From contig MBPM02000002.1 of assembly GCA_001695595.3 (NCBI GenBank), forward strand, positions 620,001 to 684,000: a stretch of 64,000 nucleotides of DNA, written 5' to 3'. Below, piece after piece: positions 1 to 11,104 of the stretch (position 1 is the first letter of the stretch; the number at the start of each line of letters is the position of its first letter). Origin of the DNA: Plasmopara viticola. Taxonomy: Eukaryota; Oomycota; Peronosporomycetes; Peronosporales; Peronosporaceae. The notes below the pieces were generated by a model. That model saw only the letters and a list, made by a program, of their open reading frames with translations. It was not told the DNA's origin and searched no databases. Made by a program: the position numbers and the translations under genes.

Positions 1-2953
1 GAATTACAAGAACTCGCACCCGACGCTCATATTTTGATGATGCAAAGTTAAATCCAGACCTAAGATTTTTGAATAGGATGCGACCTCCAAAGAAAATCCA
101 ATTTAATCCCTCGTGAGTATGTTAAGAGACGAGCACCAAAGGCGAAATGTATTAAATGACGGCAATTCTCCAGAATTAAATTCCATTTTGAAGCTTTTGG
201 TGTCGGCATTGCAAGCCTACTTGCGCCTCATGAAGTACTTGAGGTCAATGCAAGACATGTGTACAAAAGAAGCTATCTCTTCTACTCGTACTCCGGGACA
301 ACTACAGCGAAGTTAATTACTAAGTGAAGCAATACCTTTGGATAAATTCAGTCGGCTTAAGACTTGTCGTCAGCTGCCAGCAGACGGCCGGCCTACAACG
401 TGTAGTCCGCGACGTTAAGTTTGTGCTACCTGTAAATTAGAATTGTCATTCAATGCCAATTCTACGGTCTCTAGAAAGGAAGCCTGGTGTATGAGGAGCA
501 TTTGCGTCAGGGCCGCGCCCGTGAACAGTCTGCTTAAACGACGGTCACTGCTTTTTGTCTGAAAGAAGATAGCTGACCATTTTGGCCAGTAGAGCTCGTT
601 GTCAGTGGACACGAGCATAACGACTCTTATAAGCCAAGGGTGTCATTATACCCTGAAGGATTGCAAGGAAGCGCAATCGCACACGGTACTCATAACAGGA
701 TGCAAAAGGACTTGCGTGCAAGGCAAAGTCGCCTATGCTAAGTTAATGCGCGTGAGCGCTCATTTGCATGTTATACAGAAGAAAAAATTCTTTTTCCTTT
801 GCTTACATAAATGTCAACGATACCGTCATCGTCTATTGAGAATGCTTCAAGATGAACTGTTGCGCGCCTTCAAAGTAAACTTACCGTGTCGGGTACTTGT
901 GCAGTCAGATGGTACGCCCATTCGGGGTCAAGCAAGACTGTCAGCTCATTCACCTCATCTTGCACGCTCTGAGGCAAAAAAGTACACAGCTTTATTCTCA
1001 CGAAGGATCAGTCTTACCAACCCAAGTGTGGAATGACTAGAAGTGCTACCAGGTATAGCGGGGCGTTCGTATAAATTTGCACGAAGGCGGAGTGAGTCAA
1101 GTCTTTGATTTGTTTTCTATACCACAAGCCAGCACGAGTTGTGCTGGCCATAAAGTGAGTGTTTTTCTTCAAAGGAAGTCTAATTATATTTTTCCACTTC
1201 AAAACATGAGCTAAACTTAACTCAGATTTATCGATAACATTTCTGCGGAGTAAATATTCTACAGCCATTATCACGCATAGTTGCTCCTATTAGTAAGCCT
1301 CAAACAGTGGTCGTTGAATCATGTCCCGCTATCTTCACGATATTAAGTACTACACGACTCAATATGGTAGTAATATTTGCTAGTGTGGCACACATTAGGT
1401 TCGTGTAGATCGAGCTGTATGTATCTAAGTTACCTGCACACCTCACGATGCGTAACGTTTTGTCTGGCAACATCGCAGGCTCATTCCCTGCTGAAAAGGT
1501 CTAATTTCTGCAAATGCGACCTGAACCTTAGCTAATGGTAGGGTACGCATTATTTGTGCATCGACGCGGCAGTCGACTTTACCGGCAGCTCACGCGCTAT
1601 TAAACTTAGTCTGGTATATTATGATGTGTAACCATTGTTTTTAAATCATGAGCTTAGCGTCTACATATCGTGCTTTCTTCCTCATTAAGACTTTTGTGAG
1701 GGTTTTAAGCTTATCGATCTGCATATCTGTGGCTTTATAATTATGTGCCGTGTAAGCTTTCAGGTGCATGTGATATAACAAGTAGAAAAGTTATGGCACT
1801 GTTGGTTGCTCCCTTCGCCAATTTTGCGCGTACGAGCCTCGTCGCGGTCACCTACAGTTCAGACTACTGGTGTACCTGTCTAGGCCTATGGTATTGAGCG
1901 CTAACTCTAAGGAAAACACTGTGGCCAGAACTGCAGTGACTAACTAATACAATCTGTGCGTCGTTTGACGGCATTTGATAAAGTTTTAAGATTCGATGTT
2001 GATATTTCACAACCCAGAGTCGATTCTTTGGCTCGTAAATGTCCTCTCCATTATCCTGATCAAAAGCTTTAGTGCTATCACCCATTTAACTGAAAGGACA
2101 GCCTTTAGCTTTGATTTGGATCTCTGTCACTGATGTCTGGGACATAAGTGGATCAGAGCTTCGTGTGCATCGAAAAGTCGACGTCGCACCGAACGCATTG
2201 CGAAGTAGATTAAAAATTCGGGCCTCAAGTAACACGATCCCGGTAAGTACGCTTTTTTGATCATTCGATTGATGTATGTGCTAATTTAGCTAACTTTGTT
2301 GCGTGTGAACGTCCTCTAAAGTGCGACTGTATTAAGCACCTTGTACCTAGTTACCTGCCTTCCCTTAAAAAAACAGCACAGAAAGTTACCTCCAACCTTG
2401 CTGGGCCTGCAAAATGTATAGGCGTCAGTTTGACAGATACTGTGCTCTCGCATAAAATCGCAAATCCATCTGTCTAAGCGCGAAAAGCCCCAGCTGAGCT
2501 GATTGTGCTTCTACTAATTCTTCTACACTTTTACGCCCGATCTCGATGAAGCATCACATCCTAGGCCAACTTTAATAAGAATTAAGATCAACATTGATCG
2601 ATGTGAAAAAGTCCCATGTTCTTGTAGCCATATTGTGCTCCTCTACCGAATCAAAACACTGTTGCGGTTGAGACTCGTCAAAAGGTGCTTTAATCTACTC
2701 AACCGCACCACTCTCGTGAGTCTACATATTCCCTACAGGACGTTCTTGATCTCTTTTCCAGCCTTTTCGTTCCAGCAACACCGTGTGTGGTATTGGTAGA
2801 CCATGCGTTCAGTTTGAAATCACAGTGTGTTTCTGATGGAATGGCCCATTCTATACAGTTCTCCTTATTCCGGTACATCGATCTAATCCAGTTGTAGAAC
2901 AGTCCGACTCTATCGACAATAGTAACTTCATTCATTGACAATTTGTCGTCATT
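1..2953. other. gene-poor 5' flank
   Basis: All six frames are broken by frequent stops. The longest open stretch (about 145 codons, + strand near 0.6-1.0 kb) has no recognisable motif and no exon-like splice context. I see no RNA gene and no long repeat. It is probably decayed intergenic or transposon-derived sequence; that last point is inference. Confidence 0.5.
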
Positions 2954-2971
2954 GTGCTTAAGCCTTTGGTC

Positions 2972-4471
2972 ATGTCGCCAATTTCGGCCACGCTCGTGGC
3001 ACCCACGCGAAGTCTAAGCAGCGACCATGGCTCCGTGCGTATTCAGGAGCTGTCACTGGGTGAGAAAGACACACAGCGCTCGCTTTGGTGCAAGCAACAG
3101 TCAGTCCATAAAAGTATTCATTCCGACACGACGACAGGGCCGATTGATAAGAAGCGCAAGCAACGTCCAGGCAGCGAAAGTGCTCCAAAAGGTCCGACGG
3201 CATTGTCTGAGCAGTCCACTATTGGCAACAAGTGCGCGCTGTGGACGTCAGCACCAAGAGAGCGACGCAACGGCGACGTGGTGGTGGAAGGATTGCTAAT
3301 GGTGGCAGAACAGGAAGTCAAAGGAGAGGCGAAGACGATTGTACCGGTATATAAGACACTTGGAGCGGTGCGTTGATTGGAAGAGATACCAATTGCAGAA
3401 AAAGAGCTCATAATATGGTGTGCCTGTGTGCTTCAGATGTATTGCATTTTGTTGCAAGAGCGCAGCGGGCTGGTGCTTGAAATCGTGTCGATAAATAGCA
3501 ACCCGTCTATGAAATTGAATGTTGATACGATGGACCTCGTGCACAAGCCATGTCAAGAGCACTTTAAATTCCTGCTGCGCTATCGTGCAAGTAAATGTGA
3601 CGATACGCAAGCTTTGTCCTACGCCTTTATGGCCTCAACAAAGGCTAAGTATAGCGAGTGGGTGAATGGCATCAATCGATTTCAGACAAAGAATCATGAT
3701 ACTGTGCTCGAAAGAAGTGACAACTCGGCGGCTGCACCTGATTCTAAAAGAGTGCAATCCCATCAGCAAAAGCAACAGAGAAGGCAAAAGACTTTTGTGC
3801 ACGGTCAGTCGTCTCTGGGTGCGTTTAAGTTCGCCACGCCACCGCGAACTAAACACATGATTCTCGTGCGTCATGGCCACTACATTAATGCTCATGCACC
3901 GGACATTTCCGACTCGAAGCAAGTGTTATCGCAAATGGGAAGGCTACAGGCTGAGTTTACCGGTCAATGCTTACGTATGGCACACACGCGCATCCCCAAG
4001 CGAGTAAATGTAACTGTTGTCCACAGTGATATGACGCGTGCCGTTGAAGCAGCTGCTATTATTGCAGGCAATTTCAGTGACGGATTGCTTGAATCGAGCT
4101 CATTGTTGCGCGAAGGGTGGCCTGGCACGCCATATTCGTCGGGGACACCTACCGACGACAAGCAAAGTCGAATGGATAATGCGCGGATGCAAAAAGCTTT
4201 CGACACCTTCTTCTTGAGTCCACACAATGCTCAAGACGAAAACGACGACGAGTCGTATTGCATCCTAGTGTGTCATGCTAATCTCATTCGCTTCTTCTTG
4301 TGTCGTGCACTTGGCATTGAAGCCACCAACACATGGGGTCACTTTGAGATCAATCACTGCGGTATCACACGTATCGATGTGTGTGCCAATTGCCCAATCA
4401 AAGTCATGGCCGTCAATGAGACTGGACACTTGCCCCAGACTCTCATTACGTCAAGTGAAGATCATTTGTAA
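2972..4471 (+). CDS. PH domain + histidine phosphatase (phosphoglycerate-mutase-like) protein, interrupted by in-frame TGA
   Basis: Two open segments in the same frame (to 3376, and from 3377 on) are separated by a single TGA at 3374-3376. The C-terminal half is a branch of the histidine phosphatase superfamily. It has the catalytic RHG box (ILVRHGHYINAH, near 3860-3895), a second Arg in HSDMTRAVEAA, and the late catalytic His in LVCHANLIRFF. The part before it has the end of a PH domain (FKFLLRY..., then a conserved Trp in YSEWVNGINRF). The start of that PH fold (VVVEGLLMVAEQ) lies before the stop, so the TGA falls inside the domain. Likely a lipid-targeted phosphatase; substrate unknown. 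The start is the second Met of the open frame (2972); an ATG at 2954 is also possible. No GT-AG intron of normal length removes the stop convincingly and keeps frame. The candidates in frame are 39-66 nt with weak acceptors. It may be a nonsense allele, an assembly error, or a gene starting further downstream. Confidence 0.7.
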
Positions 4472-5412
4472 GTAGACGTAAACATTGCCTGTCGTCAAGT
4501 CAACGTGTAAGCAATTGAATTTGCCTTGCATTGCCGAGTTACTAACGTGGTCTCGACCCGAGTCAAAGTCCTCATTAAGCGCATCTCATTGCGCAACTTG
4601 TTATTTTGACAGCGTGACTGAAGTGCTTTTAAACTTTCCTTCTGTCTTGTTTTATGTACCGACTAGGGCACGAACGTGTACATCTTGGCCAGATCCCACG
4701 CAATCAGCACTTGAGTATGGACTTTGCTTGCAAGTTGCGCGAGCTTCGAGTCATCAGTCTTCTTGACTCGTGCTAATAGTGAGAATGCTTGGAGATTAAT
4801 CTCGTTCTGCTCGCAGTACTTGACCAAGGACTGTCTCGTAAGCCACGAATGGAATTCGATCTAATCCACAGGTGGCTTGACGCGCCTTGTCTGTGCCAAA
4901 TTGACCAGATGCAATGAGATACGCCAATGTGTCGAATAATGCCTTGGCTTCAGAGATCCTTAATCGCACGCCAAGTTTCGGGACGCACTGTCGAATCAAA
5001 CGGTCGGTGCAGCAAAAAAAATCGTTGTAGCTGCCACAAGCAAGGGAATCATTACTAGAGCAAGAACCCTTAAGCGCTTATTCGAAGCCCCAGTAACAAT
5101 TGCAAAGATAAAGATTTGCTTCCGTGAGATCCAGAGTTTTGGACGGCTCGCATCCGCGTCATACGTGCCGTATCAACATATCGACAACCTGAATGTAAAG
5201 CCGATGGTACCGCTCTTACGTCTACTTTGTCCTACCCCTATCATGGACATATGTGCCTCACTGGGCAATACGACAAACGGCACCTTAACGCTCATCTTCT
5301 GATCTTAAAACCTTCTTCTCACCTTTCTAAATAGATAAAAGATCAGTGAAGCGTTGGGCTCACACTTTTCTTTCTGACGTCAAGCAAGTAAGTTGAAGAA
5401 GTCGTCGGAGCC
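4472..5412. other. intergenic with minus-strand coding-like traces
   Basis: Between the PH-phosphatase and the protease. On the minus strand two segments read like protein but lie in different frames: about 4999-4830 (containing ISEAKALFDTLAYLIASG) and about 4870-4685 (containing LVKYCEQNEINLQAF and VLIAWDLAKMYTFVP, then a stop). A further open piece starts with an ATG near 5297. I could not find GT-AG introns that join them in frame. It is either a small unrecognised gene with unresolved introns or a decayed one. The family is not recognised. Confidence 0.3.
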
Positions 5413-7584
5413 ATGCGTGTATCACTCATATTGACACTAGCAGCTACCGTTGCCTCCGCTGCGCCTCCATTGCTGTCCGAACTTAAACTTAACGGAGGCT
5501 TTGGCTACGTGCGCAGTCCAGATCGCTCCGTGTCGCTCACGTCGCCCCGCCCACACGACTATCTGGACGTGTCTAAGCTCCCTAAGAACTTTGACTGGCG
5601 CAATGTCAATGGAACACGCTACGTGACGATTACACGCAATCAACACATCCCACACTATTGCGGCTCGTGTTGGTCTTTCGGTGCGTAGATAACCTCGTCA
5701 AAGTTGATGCCAACGCACACACTCTTACAACCCTGTCATTCTTGATATCTCACACAGCGGCCACATCAGCTTTGGGAGATCGGATCCTTATTGCCAAGGG
5801 ACGTAACCCCGGCAATAAAACGTCCGTCGAAGTGCACCGAGAGGTCGTCTTATCTCCACAAGCGATTCTTAATTGTGATACAAAAGACAATGGTTGCCAT
5901 GGCGGGGATCAGCTAGAGGCATATCGCTACATTAAGGAAAATGGAGTGCCCGAAGAAGGATGCCAACGCTACGCTGCTACGGGACGGGATACTGGCAATA
6001 CTTGTACGGATATGGACGTGTGCGAGAATTGCTTACCGTCCAAGGGCTGTTTCCCACAAAAGTCCTACGACAAGTATTATGTCTCAGAGGTTGGTACGAC
6101 CTTAGGCGAGCAGCAAATGATGGCGGAAATCTTTGCGCGAGGCCCGATCGCGTGCAGCGTCGCGGTCACCGACGAGTTTCTAAAATACTCTGGAGGTATT
6201 TTTGATGACAAGACGAACGCAACTGATGTGGATCACGCGATTTCGATTGTTGGATGGGGAGAGGAGCACGATGTGCCCTTTTGGGTCCTACGCAATAGCT
6301 GGGGAAGCTTTTGGGGCGAGCATGGCTGGATGCGACTTGTTCGAGGTGTGAACAATCTAGGAGTGGAAGGAGAATGCGCGTTTGGCGTGCCAAAAGATGA
6401 TGGATGGCCGACTGCTGTCACGATTAAGGAAGAAACGAGCGAAACATTAAATGAAGACACGTCGTTGGGCTCGACATTGAACGGGTGTCGTCAAAAGCTA
6501 CACTTTGCAGGTGGAGAGCGAGTGATCTCACCGCTACCCCATGAAACGATGGATGTGCGAGATCTGCCGAAGAATTGGGACTGGCGCGATGTGAATGGAA
6601 CAAATTTCGTCACTTGGGACAAAAACCAACACATTCCACATTACTGTGGCAGTTGCTGGGCTCAAGGGACAACTAGCGCGCTTTCTGATCGTATTTCAAT
6701 TCTTAGAAATGGTACGTTGTTATAAATGCTGAAGAGTTTGCGCTTGTTAGCTTACTTTTTAATTTGAAAATTTTGTGACTGTAGCAAAGTGGCCGGAAAT
6801 TGCCTTGTCGCCGCAGGTTCTTATTAATTGTCACGCTGGTGGTACTTGCAATGGTGGAAATCCTGGAATAGTGTACGAGTATGCACACCGTCATGGCATT
6901 CCCGACCAAACGTGTCAAGCATATCAAGCCAAGAATTTACAGTGCGACCAGTTTGCAATCTGCGAAACGTATGCTGGCTTAATGGACCCGTATATGACAT
7001 GATTACTGACGTAGATTTGCTGTTTTGAATTTAGTTGCTGGCCGTCGAACAAGTCATTCACACCGGGTGTGTGCGAGTCTATTCCAAAGTTTACTAAGTA
7101 TTATGTGTCCGAGTATGGTTCGGTGAGTGGAGCTGACCGTATGAAGGCTGAGATCTACAAGCGTGGCCCTATCGGCTGTGGAGTGCATGCCACCTCAAAG
7201 TTTGAGTCGTACACGGGTGGGATCTATTCGGAGCGCGTCATGATTCCATTGATTAATCACGAAATCTCTGTTGTCGGATGGGGCTACGATGAAGAGTCAG
7301 AAACTGAATATTGTAAGTTTGTAGCGCAGCGCAATGTTAAACTTAACTCACTGGATTCGTTTACAGGGATTGGACGTAACTCGTGGGGAACATACTGGGG
7401 CGAAAATGGCTGGTTTCGCATCAAAATGCATCACAATAACCTCGGCATCGAGCAGGAATGCGACTGGGGTGTGCCGCTTCCAGACGGCTCAAAACCTAAC
7501 GACTTTGTCATTGATTATCAAGTTAACACAGCTCACGAAGCCATGGGCACTAGTTTCTGGCCCCTGGGTGATGATGCGTTTTAA
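5413..7584 (+). CDS. Secreted papain-family (C1A) cysteine protease with two tandem cathepsin X/Z-like domains
   Basis: Exons 5413-5680, 5758-6711, 6785-6968, 7035-7312 and 7367-7584 keep frame and give about 633 residues. Introns are 77, 73, 66 and 54 nt with GTGCGT/GTACGT/GTATGC/GTAAGT donors and CAG/TAG acceptors. A signal peptide ([16 protein letters not shown]) predicts secretion or lysosomal routing. Domain 1 has the catalytic Cys at about 86 ([10 protein letters not shown]), His at about 249 ([10 protein letters not shown]) and Asn at about 269 ([10 protein letters not shown]). Domain 2 repeats the set: Cys about 389 ([12 protein letters not shown]), His about 544 ([10 protein letters not shown]) and Asn about 566 ([10 protein letters not shown]). 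The HIPxYCGSC segment just before the active Cys is typical of cathepsin X/Z, normally a single-domain carboxypeptidase of about 300 aa. Both domains keep the triad, so both may be active. Only a short pro-region precedes domain 1. An unusually long exon 2 holds the end of domain 1 and the start of domain 2. Confidence 0.92.
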
Positions 7585-7824
7585 TCTGTAGGCTCAAGCA
7601 ATGAGGCAGGGCCTAGGCAAAATATCATAAGCCTCGGCGATTCGCAAGCTTGTCTTAATCCTCAATATCGCTGATGATAACGTTTATTACTAAAGTGTTC
7701 TGGAATATTTATTTTTTTGTAGCCTCATTGTTCGCGAAGCTGTGCTTTCCTTTGCTCAATAAGTTCATCCAATGACAACATAGTCAGTTGAAGTGCAGCT
7801 AGTTCTGGAGACATGACTCTCATG

Positions 7825-10800
7825 TCATTCGCTTTTTCCGCTTGAACCACTAGAGGTAGAAATGTATACAGGACCCATCGTGGGTACAGCTTGACTGCTG
7901 CTTGACTCCTTTTGAACAGAATTTCCACTCGAAACACCGTTAGCAGCATCAGCGTTTCGAAGTGCAACAATCGAAGCGTTAACGAGTCTTTGAAGCGCAT
8001 CGATCTCTCGAGTAAGCCACTTAGCAGATTCGCCCAAATTTTCAGCACCACCTGCAGTCTCCAGCGTAGCATCCGTCGCTTTACCAATAGCCGTCACAAG
8101 TGTCTTGATCTTACGTTCCATTATAGTCATCACTGCTCGTCTTTCCTTCACTAAAGTGTCACATAGCGCCTGCAAGTGCACCTGGTCGTGACTGGCAACT
8201 CGAGTCTGCAATTGCTCATTCTCCGATTTTAACTTTTCCACTTGTTGCAAATTCGTTGAGTTTTGCAGATCTCGACTATCCGATTGATGTAAGCTCTTAC
8301 CACGTGCATCGAGTTCCACCTGCACGAGTTTTTCAATTCTCTTGCGCATTTGAAATTCCAGTGACACTTTTTCCGACTTGACGTCTTCCAACTCTTTGGA
8401 CATTCGATGATGTTCTGTCGATTGTGCGTCAACTAATGCTCGCAGTTCTTGAATTTTCTCATGCGCGGAGAGAAGATTTAAGCCATTATTTCTATTGTTG
8501 TTCCATTTAGTATCAGTTTGAATAATTGAGTCCACTGGATGAGGTTGAAACTGTTTGTGGGTCATTAGACACTCAGGAGGCTCAGAGTTTATAGAATTAT
8601 GGACGGTTGTCGCTTGAGTAGCTTTACCCCAATCTCCAAGTGCTTTCAGTAATTCAGCATCAATTTTACCTGGAGAGTTTGCATTGTGCTCCATAGCCAC
8701 ACGTTGCAAGTGAATGAGATGCGCAGTCTTTTCATCCAATTTCTCTTCTAACTCTTTTTGATAGCGATCGTATGCATCCAATTCATCCTGCAGTGCAGTG
8801 ATCTGTTCATCGCGTTCATTCAGTCTTTGGGTAAGTGCAATCATAATGTCACGTTGTTTCAAGAGCAACAACTTATAGCGATCCACTTGAGCTTTTTCTT
8901 CCTCAATCGTTTCTCGTTCTTTTTCCAGATCCGCCAAACGATACTCATACTCTTGTCGAATCCGATCTTGATGCTCTTTCAGTGCATCTCGTATGAGAGG
9001 ATCTTCGACATTTAACGTCTCTTCTCCGTCACTAGCACCAGGTATCAACCGTCTTTGACTGCTCATGAGCATTTGCGATGTAAGTGCTGAAATTCGCTGC
9101 TCCAATCGCTTCTTCTCTTCTTTCTCCCGCATAAATTCCAAAGATCGTTCTTCTAACGCACGAATTGCAGCCATCTTGTCCTCTTCTGCCCGACGTCGTT
9201 GTTCGTCCAGCTCTAGCAGTCGACGCTTATCCACAACGTTTCGAGAACGTTCATCCAGTTCCGCTCGCAGTCTTTTCAGCTCTCGTTCATACTTCCGAAG
9301 TAGCGACTTTTGATCCAAATCTTCATTCACTCGAGCTTCATTCTTGATATGTTTAGCACGATGTGCAAACTTGAGCGTCGACAACGATTCGGTCATCGCT
9401 TCTAACGCAGGTGAGACCATTGCCATCATAGTTGTCTTACAATTCCCTCCCAACGAATCCTCCAAAATTCGCGTAAGTTTACTATCTCGATACGGAATAT
9501 GTTGCCGTCCTCGTGAGTCCGTCAACGCAGAAATAACATTGCCGAGGGCTGAAAGGGACTGGTTGATCTTTTTACTTTCTTCTAATCGTTGACCAGTAGC
9601 ACCAGATAATCGAACGCGTTCAGATCCCGCAAGATCCACTAAATTTAATTTTCCAACCTTAAAACTTTGTCGGATCATGGCTTCTAACTTTGGATGCAGC
9701 ACACCAATCCCATTCGGAGCTTTTCCTGCTCCAGTGTTTGTAGATGTGTTGCCTCCATTTTGACGTGCTTGATAAGCGTTTACAAGCGCCATAAACTCTT
9801 CAGGAGCCACATCGTTCCCTTTTGCATCCACATACGCTGTCTTGCTTTGTTCGGCAATGATGATGAATACAGCGTGACTACGTGATGACAGTTCGTTCAT
9901 TTTTGTACTACCAGTCGCACGCATGGCCCCACCACGTTCCATGAGTCCATAAATCTCTTCAGGTGATCGAACGACCCATTCCGATAATCCTTCGACAAAC
10001 ACTCCACGCCGTCGGTCTTCGCGAATGATCAAATTGGACCTTTCAGGTTTCAAAAGATCGGAAATCGATTCGTTGTATATTTGCAAGTACGATGCACGAA
10101 CGAGAAATCGGCATCGTGGAGAAACATTTTCTTGAATGTGGCAAAAAATCTGCTCAATAGCGCGTGGGATAATGCCACGCTCTTCAACGCTGCCAGATCC
10201 GCTATTAAACCCCTCCATCGTGTACGTCTTGCCCGTCCCTGTTTGTCCGTACGCAAAGATTGTGGCATTGTATCCTTCTAAAGAAGACTCGACTACCGCT
10301 TTGGCTGTATTTTCGTACACTGTACCCTGTGTACAATGTTGGTCGTACACATGATCGAACGAAAAGACGTGACTTCCGTACGCACCAGGTGTACCAGTCT
10401 CATTGTCAGCGTGTCCTTTAGTGCCAAGTACACTAGAATTTTCCGACACGGTCAACACCGAGCCATGGGGATCCACATTCATGACATTTTAAAACGGACG
10501 ATCACCGTGCAGTTCCCGCGGTAAAGGAGGACGCACACGAATCACAACTTTAAAGTTGCTTCCACGTTCTGATAAGCGACTTGAATTGCTCGAAATGCTG
10601 AGCGCGGGTGACGACGGACGATCACCAAAGAATTGATCGGACGAAGTCGATGCCGTTTCGACATCGTCACTATTACGTGACGTACCAGCTGAATTGTACG
10701 CATTAGAAATGGCTGTTCGTTGCAGATACGCAGGTGTCGCACCCGCTGATGCCGATGGAGTTCGACGCACATGACTTGGAGAAACGGTGTTGCTATGAGG

Positions 10801-10962
10801 CGACGAACGCGCGCGATTAGACGGCGAACTCGAAGCTGAAGCCACTTTAATGTTCATTCCTTGATACAACTGACTTTGCCGACTTTTAAGTCCACGCGGT
10901 GTCGAGTTGCTTGGACAGTGAGATTGACGCAACGACGCGTTGAAGTCGCTTGTTGCCCTCAT
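7825..10962 (-). CDS. Kinesin-family motor protein (N-terminal motor), interrupted by in-frame TAA
   Basis: Chosen start is the ATG at 10962 (MRATSDFN). A Ser-rich N-terminal extension of about 135 residues leads into the first strand of a kinesin motor (FKVVIRVRPPLPREL). A TAA at 10491-10489 then stops the frame, and the same frame continues at once through the rest of the motor. Seen there: P-loop GQTGTGKT, switch I NELSSRSHAVF, switch II LVDLAGSERV, and the HIPYRDSKLTRILEDSLGG segment. After the neck (AKHIKNEARVNEDL) comes a long coiled coil rich in E/K/R, then a Ser-rich tail. N-terminal motors usually move to microtubule plus ends; the subfamily is not assigned. There is no intron signal at the TAA, and the flanks join seamlessly in kinesin alignments, so one sense codon seems to have become a stop. 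The listed end (7825) gives the tail SSGSSGKSE. A coding-like continuation in another frame runs to a stop at 7725 (MSPELAALQLTMLSLDELI), so the true 3' end may be there. Confidence 0.85.
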
Positions 10963-11104
10963 GGACGGAATCTTTAAGCGTCGTCTGAAGCCAAAGGTAC
11001 AAAGTCGGATCTGAAAACTGATCAAGCAAAGACAGAAATAAAACCGATGCATTTACAAGAATGAGTCAAAAACTTCTATTTGCATGCGCCTTGCACACTT
11101 TTCG

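Noticed and set aside
599..1036. 145-codon open frame near the left edge
   Set aside because: No motif, no signal peptide, irregular composition, no splice context. Consistent with chance in a window of this size.
3368..3398. 31-nt GTGCGT...TTGCAG intron in the PH-phosphatase gene
   Set aside because: Splice signals are good, but it is far too short for a spliceosomal intron and shifts the frame out of the phosphatase.
3374..10491. Alternative genetic code (TAA/TGA read as sense)
   Set aside because: Other genes here end normally at TAA, TGA and TAG, and only one stop of each type interrupts a gene. Local lesions or errors are simpler.
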